From UBA7672 sp963718145 (GTDB lineage Bacteria > Pseudomonadota > Alphaproteobacteria > Caulobacterales > Hyphomonadaceae), in contig CAVQYJ010000012.1 in NCBI GenBank assembly GCA_963718145.1, positions 124,001 to 188,000 of the forward strand: a DNA stretch of 64,000 bases. The letters run 5' to 3'. A program made the translations under genes and the position numbers. Under the pieces are notes generated by a model. It saw only the letters and a list, made by a program, of their open reading frames with translations. It was not told the origin of the DNA and did no database searches. Positions 27,371 to 37,059 of the stretch are shown here, piece by piece; positions within the stretch are counted from its first letter, which is position 1, and each line of letters starts with the position of its first letter.

Positions 27371-27390
27371 TTTTCGGGGTTTGAGAAACT

Positions 27391-27466
<76 letters not shown>

Positions 27467-27481
27467 TCTCAAGAGCGGCGG

Positions 27482-27510
27482 AACCTAGTGGCCGATTCCG
27501 CCCCGGTCAA
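27482..27510 (-). promoter_or_regulatory. Putative sigma-70-type promoter of tRNA-Lys
   Basis: On the minus strand TTGACC (27505-27510) and TAGGTT (27482-27487) are separated by 17 bases. They stand about 15 bases upstream of the tRNA 5' end, as expected for a tRNA promoter. Inferred from sequence only. Confidence 0.5.
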
Positions 27511-27619
27511 CGCCGGAAACGCGGCTGTTTTGGCCGCACCACAGGCAAATTTCAGGAGGCTCGCCGGCTATTCTCTGGTTTATGCTAGCCTGCTGTTTCC
27601 ACAAGGGATCGGAGCGGAC

Positions 27620-28174
27620 ATGCGGTGGGTCATTCCAGGTCTTCTGGCAGGCTTGGCTGTGGCGGGATGCGCCTCAACCAACGACGACGGAATGAGCCGC
27701 GCGGTCAACAAGACTTCCGCCGGTTTTGGGGGAGCGGTGACGGCGCCGCTCACGGACCTCAACATCACGCGCACCGAGGTTCCCCCACGCCTCGCCGCCC
27801 TCGCCTCCCCCTACGCTCCCCTCCGCACCGCCGACTGCCGCACCATCGGCCGCGAGGTCGCCGAACTCACCAACATCCTCGGGCCCGACATCGACGCCGA
27901 GGGCAAGGTGGTCAGCACGGACCAGGCCCTCGGGGACGGCGCCGCGGCGCTATTCCTTGGCACGCTCTCCAGCACAATGAGCGATTTCATCCCATTCCGC
28001 TCCGCCGTGCGCGAGGCCACGGGCGCTTCCGCACATGAGCGCCGCCTCAAGGCCGCCTATGAGCGGGGCGTCAACCGCCGCTCTTACCTGAAGGGAGTCG
28101 GGGCGGCCAAGGGCTGTGCGCCTCCAGCGGCGCCGCAACCTGGTTCCGGCTTCACGGTTCTTCCACCGAACTGA
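27620..28174 (+). CDS. Conserved hypothetical lipoprotein
   Basis: A 184-residue protein with a signal ending in the lipobox AVAGC, so an acylated outer- or inner-membrane lipoprotein. The mature part has DLNITRTEVPPRLAALASPY, a Cys near the middle (DCRTIGREVAEL), a GPDID motif and a hydrophobic patch around ALFLGTLSSTMSDFIPF. I recognise the general pattern from alphaproteobacterial hypothetical proteins but no function. The start at 27620 has GGAG 6 bases ahead. The longer open frame back to 27488 lacks a site and would bury the signal. Its end overlaps the convergent tgt gene by 23 bases. Confidence 0.75.
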   Translation: MRWVIPGLLAGLAVAGCASTNDDGMSRAVNKTSAGFGGAVTAPLTDLNITRTEVPPRLAALASPYAPLRTADCRTIGREVAELTNILGPDIDAEGKVVSTDQALGDGAAALFLGTLSSTMSDFIPFRSAVREATGASAHERRLKAAYERGVNRRSYLKGVGAAKGCAPPAAPQPGSGFTVLPPN

Positions 28175-29282
28175 CGAGCCAGCGCGAGCGCATCTCGCTG
28201 CGCCACGCCGTAAAACGCCGCTCAGCAATGGCGCTGCGCATTGCCGCCATCAGCGCCTGGAAAAACGCGACGTTGTGCCAGGAGAGCAGCATCGCGGCGA
28301 GATACTCCCCCGCCTTGAACAGGTGGTGCAGGTAGGCCTTGGAATAGTCGCGGCTGGCCGGACACAATGAGTGTGCATCAATCGGTTGGTCGTCTTCCGC
28401 GAATTTTGCGTTCTTGAGATTGATCGGCCCATCCCACGTCCACGCTTGTCCGTGCCGGCCGGAACGCGTGGGTAGCACGCAGTCGAACATGTCGATCCCG
28501 CGCGCCACCGCCTCGACGATGTCGATCGGCTTGCCCACGCCCATCAGGTAGCGGGGGCGATCTCGCGGCAGCAACGGCGCAGTCAGGCTGATCGTATCGC
28601 ACATCGCCTCGTGGCCTTCGCCTACGGCAAGGCCGCCGATGGCGTAGCCGTCGAAGCCGGTCTCCACCACGCGCTGGGCGCTTTCCTTGCGCAGGTCCGA
28701 GTAGGTCGAACCCTGAACGATCCCGAACAACGCCTGCCGGTCGCGCGCGCCAAAGTAGGCCTTGGACCGCTCGCCCCATCGCGCCGACAGTCGCATGGCT
28801 TTCGCCGCCGGTTCGTACTCACACGGGTTGGCGACGCACTCGTCGAGCTGCATTGCAATATCAGATCCCAGCAGGTCCGCCTGGATTTCGATCGAGCGTT
28901 CCGGCGACAGGAAATGCATCGATCCGTCAATGTGGCTGCGGAACTCCACGCCCTCTTCCTTCATCTTGCGCAGTTCGGAGAGGGAGAACACCTGGAAGCC
29001 GCCGCTGTCGGTTAGGATGGGATGCGTCCAGCCCATGAAGCGGTGTAGTCCGCCAAGCCGATGCACCCGCTCAGCGCTCGGCCGCAGCATCAGGTGATAG
29101 GTGTTGCCCAGAATGATGTCCGTGCCGGCGCCGCGCACCTGGTCGAGATAGAGCGCTTTCACGGTTCCCGCCGTGCCCACAGGCATGAAAGCCGGTGTTG
29201 CGATGTCCCCGCGTGGCGTCGACAGCCGCCCCGTGCGGGCATCACCGTCCGTGGCGCTGATGTGGAACGGGAACTCAGCCAT
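28152..29282 (-). CDS. tgt: tRNA-guanine transglycosylase
   Basis: This enzyme exchanges guanine 34 of GUN anticodons for the queuine precursor preQ1. The 376 residues have TDSGGFQVFSL with the catalytic Asp, the QLDECV stretch, GIVQGS, GGLAVGE and the second catalytic Asp in MFDCVLPTR. The C-terminal zinc site is unusual. Where other enzymes have CxCxxC, this one reads SLCPAS (about residues 305-310), keeping the middle Cys and the later LSWHN histidine only. The start at 29282 overlaps the queA end by 8 bases; a start at 29309 would add nine non-conserved residues. It forms an operon with queA. Confidence 0.93.
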   Translation of the reverse strand: MAEFPFHISATDGDARTGRLSTPRGDIATPAFMPVGTAGTVKALYLDQVRGAGTDIILGNTYHLMLRPSAERVHRLGGLHRFMGWTHPILTDSGGFQVFSLSELRKMKEEGVEFRSHIDGSMHFLSPERSIEIQADLLGSDIAMQLDECVANPCEYEPAAKAMRLSARWGERSKAYFGARDRQALFGIVQGSTYSDLRKESAQRVVETGFDGYAIGGLAVGEGHEAMCDTISLTAPLLPRDRPRYLMGVGKPIDIVEAVARGIDMFDCVLPTRSGRHGQAWTWDGPINLKNAKFAEDDQPIDAHSLCPASRDYSKAYLHHLFKAGEYLAAMLLSWHNVAFFQALMAAMRSAIAERRFTAWRSEMRSRWLVSSVEEP

Positions 29283-30329
29283 GAGGCAGCAACAGGCAGG
29301 CGTCGCCATACGAAAAAAAGCGATACCGCTCCTTCACCGCATGCGCATAGGCGCGCTTCATCGCGTCGAGACCCATCATGGCGCTCACCAGCATGAAGAG
29401 CGTCGACTTCGGCAAGTGAAAATTGGTCATCAGTCCATCCGACGACCCGAAAGCGATATCCCGGGGTGATGAAGATCGACGTCTCTGCGCTGAAGCGCCC
29501 TGAGTTCCCCCGAGGCTGCTGCACTCTCAAGCGTCCGCAAGGCGGTTGTTCCGATTGGAATGCAGCGCCCGCCTGCCGAACGCGTACTCGCGATGGCGGC
29601 GGCGGCGGCGGCCGAGAGCTCGGCGTGTTCCGCATGCATGCGATGCGATGAAATGTCTTCGCTCTTCACCGGCAGGAATGTTCCGGCATTCACGTGCAGT
29701 GTCACATTGGCTCTGCCGATGCCAGACGCCGCGATCTGCTCCAGAAGCGCCGGAGTAAAGTGTAGTCCTGCAGTAGGCGCCGCGACCGACCCGGATTCAC
29801 GTGCAAACAGCGTCTGGTAGTCGCTCGCGTCCTGTGCGTCCGCTGCACGCTTGGAGGCGATGTAGGGCGGGATCGGCATCGCGCCGATCGCATCCACCGC
29901 TTCATCAAGTGCCGCACCTTCGCGGTTGAAAGCCAGCCGAACTTCCGCCTCCAATTTGGAGGCCACGCGCGCCTCCAGCCCGCCCTCGAAGCGGATCACA
30001 TCTCCCTCTTTCAGCCGCTTTCCGGGACGCGCAAACGCTGACCACCCAGACGCCGACAGCCGTGAATTCAGGTTCAACTCGATCTCGATCTCTGCCCCGC
30101 CGACTCGCGAAGCGCGACGTCCCAGCAGCGCCGCCCGGATCACGCGGGTATCATTGGCGACCAGGATGTCGCCCCGGTTCAGCAGCGACGGCAGATCCCG
30201 CACCGACCGATCCTCCAGCCGCCCTTCCTTTCCCCGCACCACAAGCAGCCGCGCGGAATCCCTTGGAGAGGCCGGTCGCAATGCAATCAGCTCTTCTGGC
30301 AGATCGAAATTGAAGTCCGACAGTTTCAT
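29275..30329 (-). pseudogene. queA: S-adenosylmethionine:tRNA ribosyltransferase-isomerase, two +1 frameshifts in this sequence
   Basis: QueA transfers and isomerises the ribose of S-adenosylmethionine onto preQ1-tRNA to give epoxyqueuosine. The first 270 or so residues from the ATG at 30329 are typical: LPEELIALRP, ANDTRVIRAAL, PTAGLHFTP, VTLHVNAGTF and GTTALRTLES. Then two single extra bases occur, near 29498-29500 (GGG) and 29439-29440 (GG). Removing one base at each restores SAETSIFITPGYRFRVV, DGLMTNFHLPKSTLF and the normal end SYGDACLL. The corrected product would be 350 residues, the normal size. It is either damaged or a sequence error. It overlaps tgt by 8 bases. Confidence 0.88.
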
Positions 30330-30434
30330 GGGCAATCCGGCATTCCGTGCGCGATACCCGGGAACGCCCTCCGGCGCCAGCCTGCCATAGCGCTGCCGCG
30401 ATTTGCGGTATCGTAAGCGCGTGAGGACCCCACA

Positions 30435-30914
30435 ATGATGCGTACCAAGCTCTTGCTGGCCGGATGTGTCGCTGCCGCCTTGGCCGGGTGTTCGCCGCAA
30501 GCCCCCATCGCCGTGGGGCCAACCACTCTTGCTGGCCTCGAATCTGCGCATGACTGGCAGCATGAACCGGGCGACAAGCTGAACGCCGCCTTCGACGCAA
30601 GCGCCAAGGCCGTTCTCGGCAAGCTCAGCCGCCCCGATGCGATCAAGGCGATCACGGATGCCGGCTTCGAATGTATCTACGGCGAGGCTCACGAAACCTA
30701 TCCCGACCCGATGGCCGTCTGTTCCCGCAGTTTCGCGACGCGCGCCTGCCAGATGGACTGGGAAATCGCCAGCACCGCCGACAAGGGTATGGTCGACAGC
30801 GTCGATGGCGCCTTCAAGCGCGACTGTGTCGGCACAGATGACGATTGGCCGGACAAGGTGAATTCGCCGATCGACAATCAGGTCGCGCCGGTCGCGCCAC
30901 CGCCGCCGAATTAG
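30435..30914 (+). CDS. Hypothetical lipoprotein
   Basis: A 159-residue protein with a lipobox (LAGC at about residues 16-19) after a short charged N-terminus. The mature domain has four cysteines (in FECIYG, VCSRS, RACQM and RDCVG) spaced as two potential disulfide pairs, acidic C-terminal residues and a proline tail. No family is recognised. It lies divergent from queA with about 105 bases between, and ahead of the convergent gatB gene. Confidence 0.72.
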   Translation: MMRTKLLLAGCVAAALAGCSPQAPIAVGPTTLAGLESAHDWQHEPGDKLNAAFDASAKAVLGKLSRPDAIKAITDAGFECIYGEAHETYPDPMAVCSRSFATRACQMDWEIASTADKGMVDSVDGAFKRDCVGTDDDWPDKVNSPIDNQVAPVAPPPPN

Positions 30915-31011
30915 TGAAACGCCGGGGAACCCGGAGGGCCGAATCTTTCATCGATTTCCCTGGAATCTGTCGCACTGTCTTTGTAGGGCGGGCGCCCGGC
31001 GCTCCGCAGAA

Positions 31012-32529
31012 CTACAGCCCCAGCTTCTTGAGCAGAATCTCGTTCACGGCGGCCGGGTTCGCCTTGCCGCCGCTAGCTTTCATGATCTGGCCGACGAACC
31101 AGCCCAGAGTCTTGGGCTTTTCGTGTCCCGCCGCACGCTGGGCCTTCACTTCTTCGACTTGCCTCGGGTTCGCCGCGATCACTTCGTCGACCACCTTCTC
31201 GATCGCACCGGTGTCGGTAACCTGCGTCAAACCCTCGCGCTCCACGATCGTCGCCGCTGTGTCGCCGCTTGCGATCATTTTCTGGAACACGTCCTTGGCG
31301 ATCTTTCCCGAGATCGTGTTGTTCGCGATAAGGTCGACTAGCCCTCCAAGTTGAGCAGCCTTCACTGGCGAGGCCGACAGCTCCAGCCCTTCCCTGTTGA
31401 GATAACCGAACAGATCCTGCGTCACCCAGTTGGCCGCAAGCCTAGCGTCGCGACCCCTGGCCACTGCCTCGAAGTAGGCTGACTTCTCCGCATCGCTGGC
31501 GATGACGCCTGCATCATAGTCCTTCAGCCCGTAGTCCTTCACGAACCGTGCGCGCTTCTGGTCGGGCAGTTCCGGCAGTTTCGCCTTGATGCTCGAAACA
31601 TACTCGCCTGAAAGTTCGAGCGGCAGCAGGTCCGGGTCCGGGAAATAACGGTAATCGTGCGCGTCTTCCTTGGAACGCATGGACCGCGTGACGTTCTTCT
31701 CGGCATTGTAGAGCCGCGTCTCCTGATCGATCTTGCCGCCATCCTCGATGATATCGATCTGGCGGCGGGCTTCGAATTCGGCAGCCATCTGAATGAAGCG
31801 GAACGAGTTGACGTTCTTGATTTCGCAGCGCGTGCCCAGATGCTTGAAGTCACCTGTTTCCTTGAATCGCTCATAGGCGCCTGGCTTGCAGATCGAGACG
31901 TTGACGTCGGCGCGCAGGTTTCCCTTCTCCATGTCGCCATCGCACGTGCCCAGCGCGATCAGGATCGAACGCAGCTTCTTGACATACGCCGCCGCTTCCG
32001 CCGGTGAGCGGATGTCCGGCTTCGACACAATCTCCATCAACGCCACGCCCGACCGGTTGAGGTCGACATAGGTCGCGTTCGGATCAAGATCGTGGATGGA
32101 CTTGCCCGCGTCCTGCTCAAGGTGCAGCCGTTCGATACCCACCGTAAAGCTGTAGCCATCGTCGGCTTCGACCTCGATCTGGCCTTCGCCGACGATGGGC
32201 GACTTGAACTGCGAGATCTGATAGCCCTGCGGCAGGTCGGGATAGAAATAGTTCTTCCGGTCAAACCGCGACCAGAGATTGATCTGCGCATTGAGGCCAA
32301 GGCCGGTCTTCACGGCCTGCTCGACGCAGAACTTGTTGATCACCGGCAGCATGCCCGGCATGGCGGCATCGACCAGCGAGACATTGGTGTTGGGATCGTT
32401 GCCAAACGCTGTGGCGGCTCCTGAGAACAGCTTGGAACTGCTCGCGACCTGCGCATGAACTTCCAGCCCCATGACGACTTCCCAGTCGCCGGTCCGGCCA
32501 GAAATCAGATAGGGCATGCGCGTAGCCAT
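31012..32529 (-). CDS. gatB: Asp-tRNA(Asn)/Glu-tRNA(Gln) amidotransferase subunit B
   Basis: GatB carries the kinase/transamidase site of the GatCAB complex, which makes Gln-tRNA(Gln) and often Asn-tRNA(Asn) from misacylated precursors. The 505 residues show WEVVMGLEVHAQV, FDRKNYFYPDLPQGYQISQ, DLNRSGVALMEIVSKPD, LRADVNVSI and RYFPDPDLLPLE. The YqeY-like C-terminal tail ends in the usual LLKKLGL. AGGAG stands 4 bases ahead of the ATG. gatA and gatC are not in this window. It lies 30 bases after the EAL gene in the same orientation, so it could be read with the long leftward run starting at ctaC. Confidence 0.95.
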   Translation of the reverse strand: MATRMPYLISGRTGDWEVVMGLEVHAQVASSSKLFSGAATAFGNDPNTNVSLVDAAMPGMLPVINKFCVEQAVKTGLGLNAQINLWSRFDRKNYFYPDLPQGYQISQFKSPIVGEGQIEVEADDGYSFTVGIERLHLEQDAGKSIHDLDPNATYVDLNRSGVALMEIVSKPDIRSPAEAAAYVKKLRSILIALGTCDGDMEKGNLRADVNVSICKPGAYERFKETGDFKHLGTRCEIKNVNSFRFIQMAAEFEARRQIDIIEDGGKIDQETRLYNAEKNVTRSMRSKEDAHDYRYFPDPDLLPLELSGEYVSSIKAKLPELPDQKRARFVKDYGLKDYDAGVIASDAEKSAYFEAVARGRDARLAANWVTQDLFGYLNREGLELSASPVKAAQLGGLVDLIANNTISGKIAKDVFQKMIASGDTAATIVEREGLTQVTDTGAIEKVVDEVIAANPRQVEEVKAQRAAGHEKPKTLGWFVGQIMKASGGKANPAAVNEILLKKLGL

Positions 32530-32559
32530 GAGCTCCTCGAAATTCGGTGAAGCGCCCTT

Positions 32560-33640
32560 CTAGCGGCGTTCGGCGCCCGCGGGAAGCGGGTCGAAGGCCA
32601 CAGCCACATCAGGCGTCCGGAGCGGCAGGTCGTAGGCAAACCCCTGGACATAATCGCATCCGATAGCGTGCAGTTCGCCCGCAACGTCTGCGTCCTCGAT
32701 ACCTTCGGCAGTCACCGTCATGCCGAGCCCGCGGATCAGGCCGGTCAGAGCCGTCACGATACGGCAGGCGCGCGGGTGGCGGATCATGCGCGACAGCTTG
32801 GGGTCAAGCTTCACCCCATCCGCAGGCAGCTCCGCCAGCCACGCGAACGAGGAATGCCCGGCGCCGAAATCGTCGAGCACGATTCCCGCCCCCGCAGCAC
32901 GGAAAGCGGCGAGTGCGCCCAGCGCGCCGTCGAAATCGCGCATCGCAGCTTGTTCGGTGAGTTCGATGCGGAGCACCCCGTGCGGCAGTCCGGCCTCCCG
33001 AACGATGGCGGCGACTTCCTCGACCAGTATTGGGCGTGCGATCTCGGCGGCAGAGAGGTTCACCTGCATGAACACGTCGTGGCCCTGCCCGCGCAATTCC
33101 GCCAGGACCTGCGCAGACTTCAGCAACATCACCGGCGCGATCACCGTCCAGTCCGTCTCGCCGCCCTTGCCGGCGAGCGTGTCGGGGCCGACCAACAGCC
33201 CGTCTGGCGCGCGGAAGCGGGCAAGCGCTTCGAAGCCGGCAACGGAGAGATCGTCCAGGCGGCGGATCGCCTGAAACACCGGTTCGACGTTGGTCTCGCC
33301 GTGGACAATACGTGCGTTTGCATCGGCCGAAACAAGAAGCCCCCGGGCAACGCCAAGATCATGGAAGGTGCCGACCAGGTGTGCGGGACGTCCGTCGATC
33401 AGTGTGAGCCTGCACATCGACCGGATCGCCGGGCCGGCCCTCTCTCAGGCGCGACGCGATCATCCCGCGCGCCAGCCCGTCGACCTGACCGAGAAACGCG
33501 TCGAGCGTCCAGCGGCCGTCGAGCGACGACAGCGGCCCTCCCGCCTCGGCGCGGATCGACAGCGCAGCTTCCGCTGCGGACCATGTCCACACCGCGGCGC
33601 GGGCGGCATTGATTGCGGTGTCTGCGGAGAGTTGGGTCAT
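32560..33640 (-). pseudogene. EAL-domain protein with N-terminal sensory segment, +1 frameshift in this sequence
   Basis: A putative cyclic-di-GMP phosphodiesterase. The N-terminal part from the ATG at 33640 resembles a small PAS-like sensor ending in GRPGDPVDV. One extra base near 33412 throws the frame; removing it continues as RLTLIDGRPAHLVGTF and then the EAL domain. That domain has FEALARFR in place of the EAL signature, VNLSAAEI, RIELTEQA, VLDDFGAGHSS, LDPKLSR and AEGIED. The Glu of the EAL triad is present as FEALAR. The corrected product would be 359 residues. It lies 11 bases after the M16 gene in the cox-thrC run. Confidence 0.78.
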
Positions 33641-33651
33641 GTGCCCCAGGA

Positions 33652-34918
33652 TCAGGTCCGCGCCGAGACAAACGCTTCGGCGGCGGCAAGTCCAGCTTTG
33701 GGGCCGACGGCGGCCGCAATAGCGGGGCCGGCAAGCGCTGCGGCGGCAATGCGGCGGACGTCATCCGCAGTCACGGAGTCAATCCGATGCAGCACGTCCT
33801 CAATCCGGATCAGCCTGTCGAACGCCAGCAATTCGTATGCCGCCGACCCCGCCCGCATGGCCGGCGCCTCCGCGGCCATCGCGTAACTGGCCGCCGCCAC
33901 CGCGCGTGCGCGCGCCAGTTCAGCCTCGGTTGGCCCAACCGAAGCGAGATCGCGCCAGATGCCCTGTGTAACCTTCACCACTTCCGCCGCATCGGCGGGA
34001 GCGCATCCTGCGAACACGGAAATGCGGCCGGCATCGCTGTATTGTTCCGCGGATGCATCAATCGTGTAGGCGAGACCTCGGGTCTCGCGAATCTCCTGGA
34101 ACAGCCGAGAGGCCATTCCCCCGCCAAAGATTTCGGCAAAGATTCTGGCGGCGAAGCGATCTTCGGACATCGCCGATGGTCCTGGATGCGCCAACACCAG
34201 ATGTGTCTGCTCAAGCTTTCGAGACATCGTCTCGGCTTTCGCCATCGGCGGACCTGGCGCCGGAAATATCCGGTGCGGCTGGGTTGGGAGCGGTTCGAGC
34301 CAGCGGCGGGCGGCAGATTCGATCGCGGCGCGATCAAAGGCGCCCGCCACGGAAACCACTGTGCGGTGCGGCGCATAGTTCCGGGAGAAGCTGCGGAGAT
34401 CGTGGCGCTGGATCGACTTCAGCGTCGGACTCGACGCCGAGGATCGGGCGGCCGAGCGGATGATCGGGAAAGCTCGCGGCCTGCGCCAGTTCCATGACAA
34501 GATCGTCTGGCTGGTCGGCCGCCTCTCCGATCTCCTGCAGCACGACGAACTTTTCGCGCTCGATCTCCTCCGGCGGCAGGTCGGTTGCGAACACCAGCGA
34601 TAGCGCTATCTCCAGCATCTCGGGAGCATCCGTCGAAAGGCAGCGGACGAAATAACTGGTGCGCTCATAGTCAGTGGCGGCATTCATCGACGCGCCACGC
34701 GCTTCGACAGCTTCCGCGATTTCGCGAGCCGACTTGCCGCCAGCACCCTTGAAGGCCATGTGCTCGAGGAAGTGAGCAAGACCATTGCGTTCGGCCGCCT
34801 CGTGCCGCGCTCCGGCGCCGAGATAGACGCCCACAGACGCCGTGCGCAGGCCAGGCATCGCGTCAAACACGATGCGTGCGCCGTTGGCCAGCGTGATGAC
34901 TTCACGAGACTCGGTCAT
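33652..34918 (-). pseudogene. M16 family (processing-peptidase-like) zinc peptidase, +1 frameshift in this sequence
   Basis: A pitrilysin-family peptidase related to mitochondrial processing peptidase. From the ATG at 34918 the zinc motif HFLEH lies at residues 49-53 with the distal Glu region EIAEAVEARG. After GRPILGVES one extra C (34427-34428) shifts the frame. Removing it restores STLKSIQRHDL and the C-terminal domain with FGGGMASRLFQEIRE. The corrected length is 421 residues, typical for the family. The start overlaps the thrC stop by one base. This thrC-M16 pair is a frequent alphaproteobacterial arrangement. Confidence 0.85.
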
Positions 34919-36306
34919 CAGGCCGGGCCGCCCACGATGGTTTCAATCCGCTTGCGGACGAAGTCGGCGCTCATCGGCCCTGTTTCGAATGCCTCCTTGC
35001 GAGAAACGAACTCAGCCGCGCGATCCGGGAGATCCACTTTGACGTCTAGCACCTGCTCCACCGTGTCCGGGAACTTCGCGGCATGCGCTGTGGCCAGTGT
35101 CACCACCGGGCCGTCCCCGACTAGGTTTCGGCGTGCGGCGGCAAGGCCCACCGCAGTATGTGGGCAGACAATCCAGCCAGTTTCAGCATGCGTGCGCTTC
35201 ATCTCGTCTTTGGTTTCGTCGTCACTGACGCGCTCTGCTGAAAGCCCCATGCTCCCCAGCTGCTCGGCAGCGCACTTAGGCAATGGAGCTTCGCCCTGGC
35301 TGGCGAGAATCGAGTAAGCCGAGGCGACCGCCGCCCCATCACGGCCCGAGGCTTCGAACAGTAACCGCTCAAAATTGCTAGGTAACTGGATATCCATTGC
35401 AGGGCTGAGCGTGTGGGCCGTAGCGCCCCTCATCAGCGGCATGCCCGAAAGTAGGCGCGCCATAGCGTCGTTGGCGTTGACTGCAACGACGATCTCGAAA
35501 CGATTCAGCAACCCGCAGCGCGACGCCACATAGCCAGCCAGCGCATCTCCAAAATTGCCGGTCGGCACTACAAAGCGAATCGGTCGGTCGCCGCCTAGCT
35601 GGGCCTGCGCCTGCGCAAAATAGACACTCTGAGCGGCTACCCGCGTCCAGTTGATCGAATTAACCGCGGCCAGGTTCGTGCGGCGCCGAAACCGTTCGTC
35701 GGCGAGAAGCTGTTTCAGGATCGCCTGCGTCCCGTCGAAATCGCCGTCGAGCGCGAGGTTGTGGATGTTGTCCGCGCCCGTTGCCGTCATGAACAGCCGC
35801 TGCGTCGGCGACACGCGGTTGTGGGGGTGCAGGATCACCATGTCGACATTCCTGGATCCCGCGAAGGCCGACGCGGCCGCCCCGCCTGTATCGCCGGAGG
35901 TGGCGCAGAGGATCGTCATGCGCTCGCCGCGCGCGCCGAGTATGTGGTCGTAAAGCTGGGCGATCAGGCGCATCGCAATGTCCTTGAAGGCGAGCGTCGG
36001 GCCATGATGCAGTTCCAGAATCCAGCGGCCGGGGCCTACCTCAACAAGTGGCGCGACCGATTGGTGTGCAAATGGCGCGTAGGCGCGCTCGGCCATGCCG
36101 CGGATCGCCTTCTGCGGCAGGCTGTTGCCCGCAAAGGCCGAGAGAATGCGGGTAGCCGTTTCGACATAGGTTGCGGAGGGGCTGGGCCGTTCGATCTGTG
36201 GGAAGGTCTCAGGACTGAATAGGCCGCCGTCCGGCGCAAGGCCCATCAGGCTCGCCGACACGAAATCGACAGGCTGGGTGGCGCCGCGTGTGGAGACATA
36301 GTTCAT
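34918..36306 (-). CDS. thrC: Threonine synthase
   Basis: A PLP enzyme converting O-phosphohomoserine to threonine, the last step of the pathway. The 462 residues have the PLP lysine around residue 108 in LAFKDIAMRL, the phosphate-binding SGDTGGAA and the FVVPTGNFGDALAGY motif, all of the longer ThrC subtype. The stop overlaps the next gene start (TGATG) and its ATG overlaps the surf1 stop (ATGA). It is thus embedded in a tightly packed run with respiratory genes, which links threonine supply to the oxidase operon by position only. Confidence 0.95.
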   Translation of the reverse strand: MNYVSTRGATQPVDFVSASLMGLAPDGGLFSPETFPQIERPSPSATYVETATRILSAFAGNSLPQKAIRGMAERAYAPFAHQSVAPLVEVGPGRWILELHHGPTLAFKDIAMRLIAQLYDHILGARGERMTILCATSGDTGGAAASAFAGSRNVDMVILHPHNRVSPTQRLFMTATGADNIHNLALDGDFDGTQAILKQLLADERFRRRTNLAAVNSINWTRVAAQSVYFAQAQAQLGGDRPIRFVVPTGNFGDALAGYVASRCGLLNRFEIVVAVNANDAMARLLSGMPLMRGATAHTLSPAMDIQLPSNFERLLFEASGRDGAAVASAYSILASQGEAPLPKCAAEQLGSMGLSAERVSDDETKDEMKRTHAETGWIVCPHTAVGLAAARRNLVGDGPVVTLATAHAAKFPDTVEQVLDVKVDLPDRAAEFVSRKEAFETGPMSADFVRKRIETIVGGPA

Positions 36307-37025
36307 GAGTCCGGCGGGTCCTGTCGGCGGAAACGCAAGCGGCCTGCCCGCGCATGGAACAGGGCGTATATCACCACAAACGCAATCGCCATCCCAAACC
36401 AGGTGACGGCATAGCCTATGTGTCCCGACGGCGGGGTGCGGCTGAGGTAGTCAGGCATGTCCTCAAGCCTGGTTAGGACATAGCGCTGGTCGATCGCGCC
36501 ATCGCCGAGGAATGTGGCCATGGCGGGCGCATCGAACCAGTACCATTCGTTGCTTTGTGGCGAGTTGGTGTTGGCCATAAACTGCCGGGCCGGAAAGGTC
36601 TCGACGATGAACTTCTCCGCAAGGCCAGCGGGTGTGGCCGGTGCAGTTTGCGACACGCCACCGATTTCGCCACCGATCTTCAATGGCTCAAAGCCCGTTT
36701 CAGCAAGGAAGCCGCCGGATGGGCCAGAGCAGCCCGGCTTCACTGACTGGAACAGCCGCCAACCTGCATCGCCCGCCGCGTTGTGTCCGAATACCCGAAG
36801 CTGCAGCCCGCGCGCCTCGATGATCTTGACCACCTTGCCGATCGGGTCTTCGCCACACAAAGCGACGTCCAGGCTCGTTGGCTTGTCCGCGGACAAACGC
36901 TCGAAATCCGCGATCAGGCCCGCCTTCCACTGGGCGCGCTGTACCTGCCAGATGCCCAGCGCGACGAGAGCCAGAAGCGCCGGAACGGCGATGACGCTGA
37001 GAACAGGATATGGGCGGAACATCAT
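36303..37025 (-). CDS. SURF1 family cytochrome oxidase biogenesis protein
   Basis: A 240-residue inner-membrane protein that assists heme a insertion into cytochrome oxidase. Two flanking membrane helices are visible, at about residues 9-28 and 206-226. The family pattern GIWQVQRAQWK is near the first, and HIGYAVTWFGMA at the second. It overlaps thrC by 4 bases and lies 34 bases after the DUF983 gene. Its place in the cox run supports the assignment. Confidence 0.9.
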   Translation of the reverse strand: MMFRPYPVLSVIAVPALLALVALGIWQVQRAQWKAGLIADFERLSADKPTSLDVALCGEDPIGKVVKIIEARGLQLRVFGHNAAGDAGWRLFQSVKPGCSGPSGGFLAETGFEPLKIGGEIGGVSQTAPATPAGLAEKFIVETFPARQFMANTNSPQSNEWYWFDAPAMATFLGDGAIDQRYVLTRLEDMPDYLSRTPPSGHIGYAVTWFGMAIAFVVIYALFHARAGRLRFRRQDPPDS

Positions 37026-37059
37026 CCGACGGGTCTACGCCTGCAGCGCCATGGACGCA

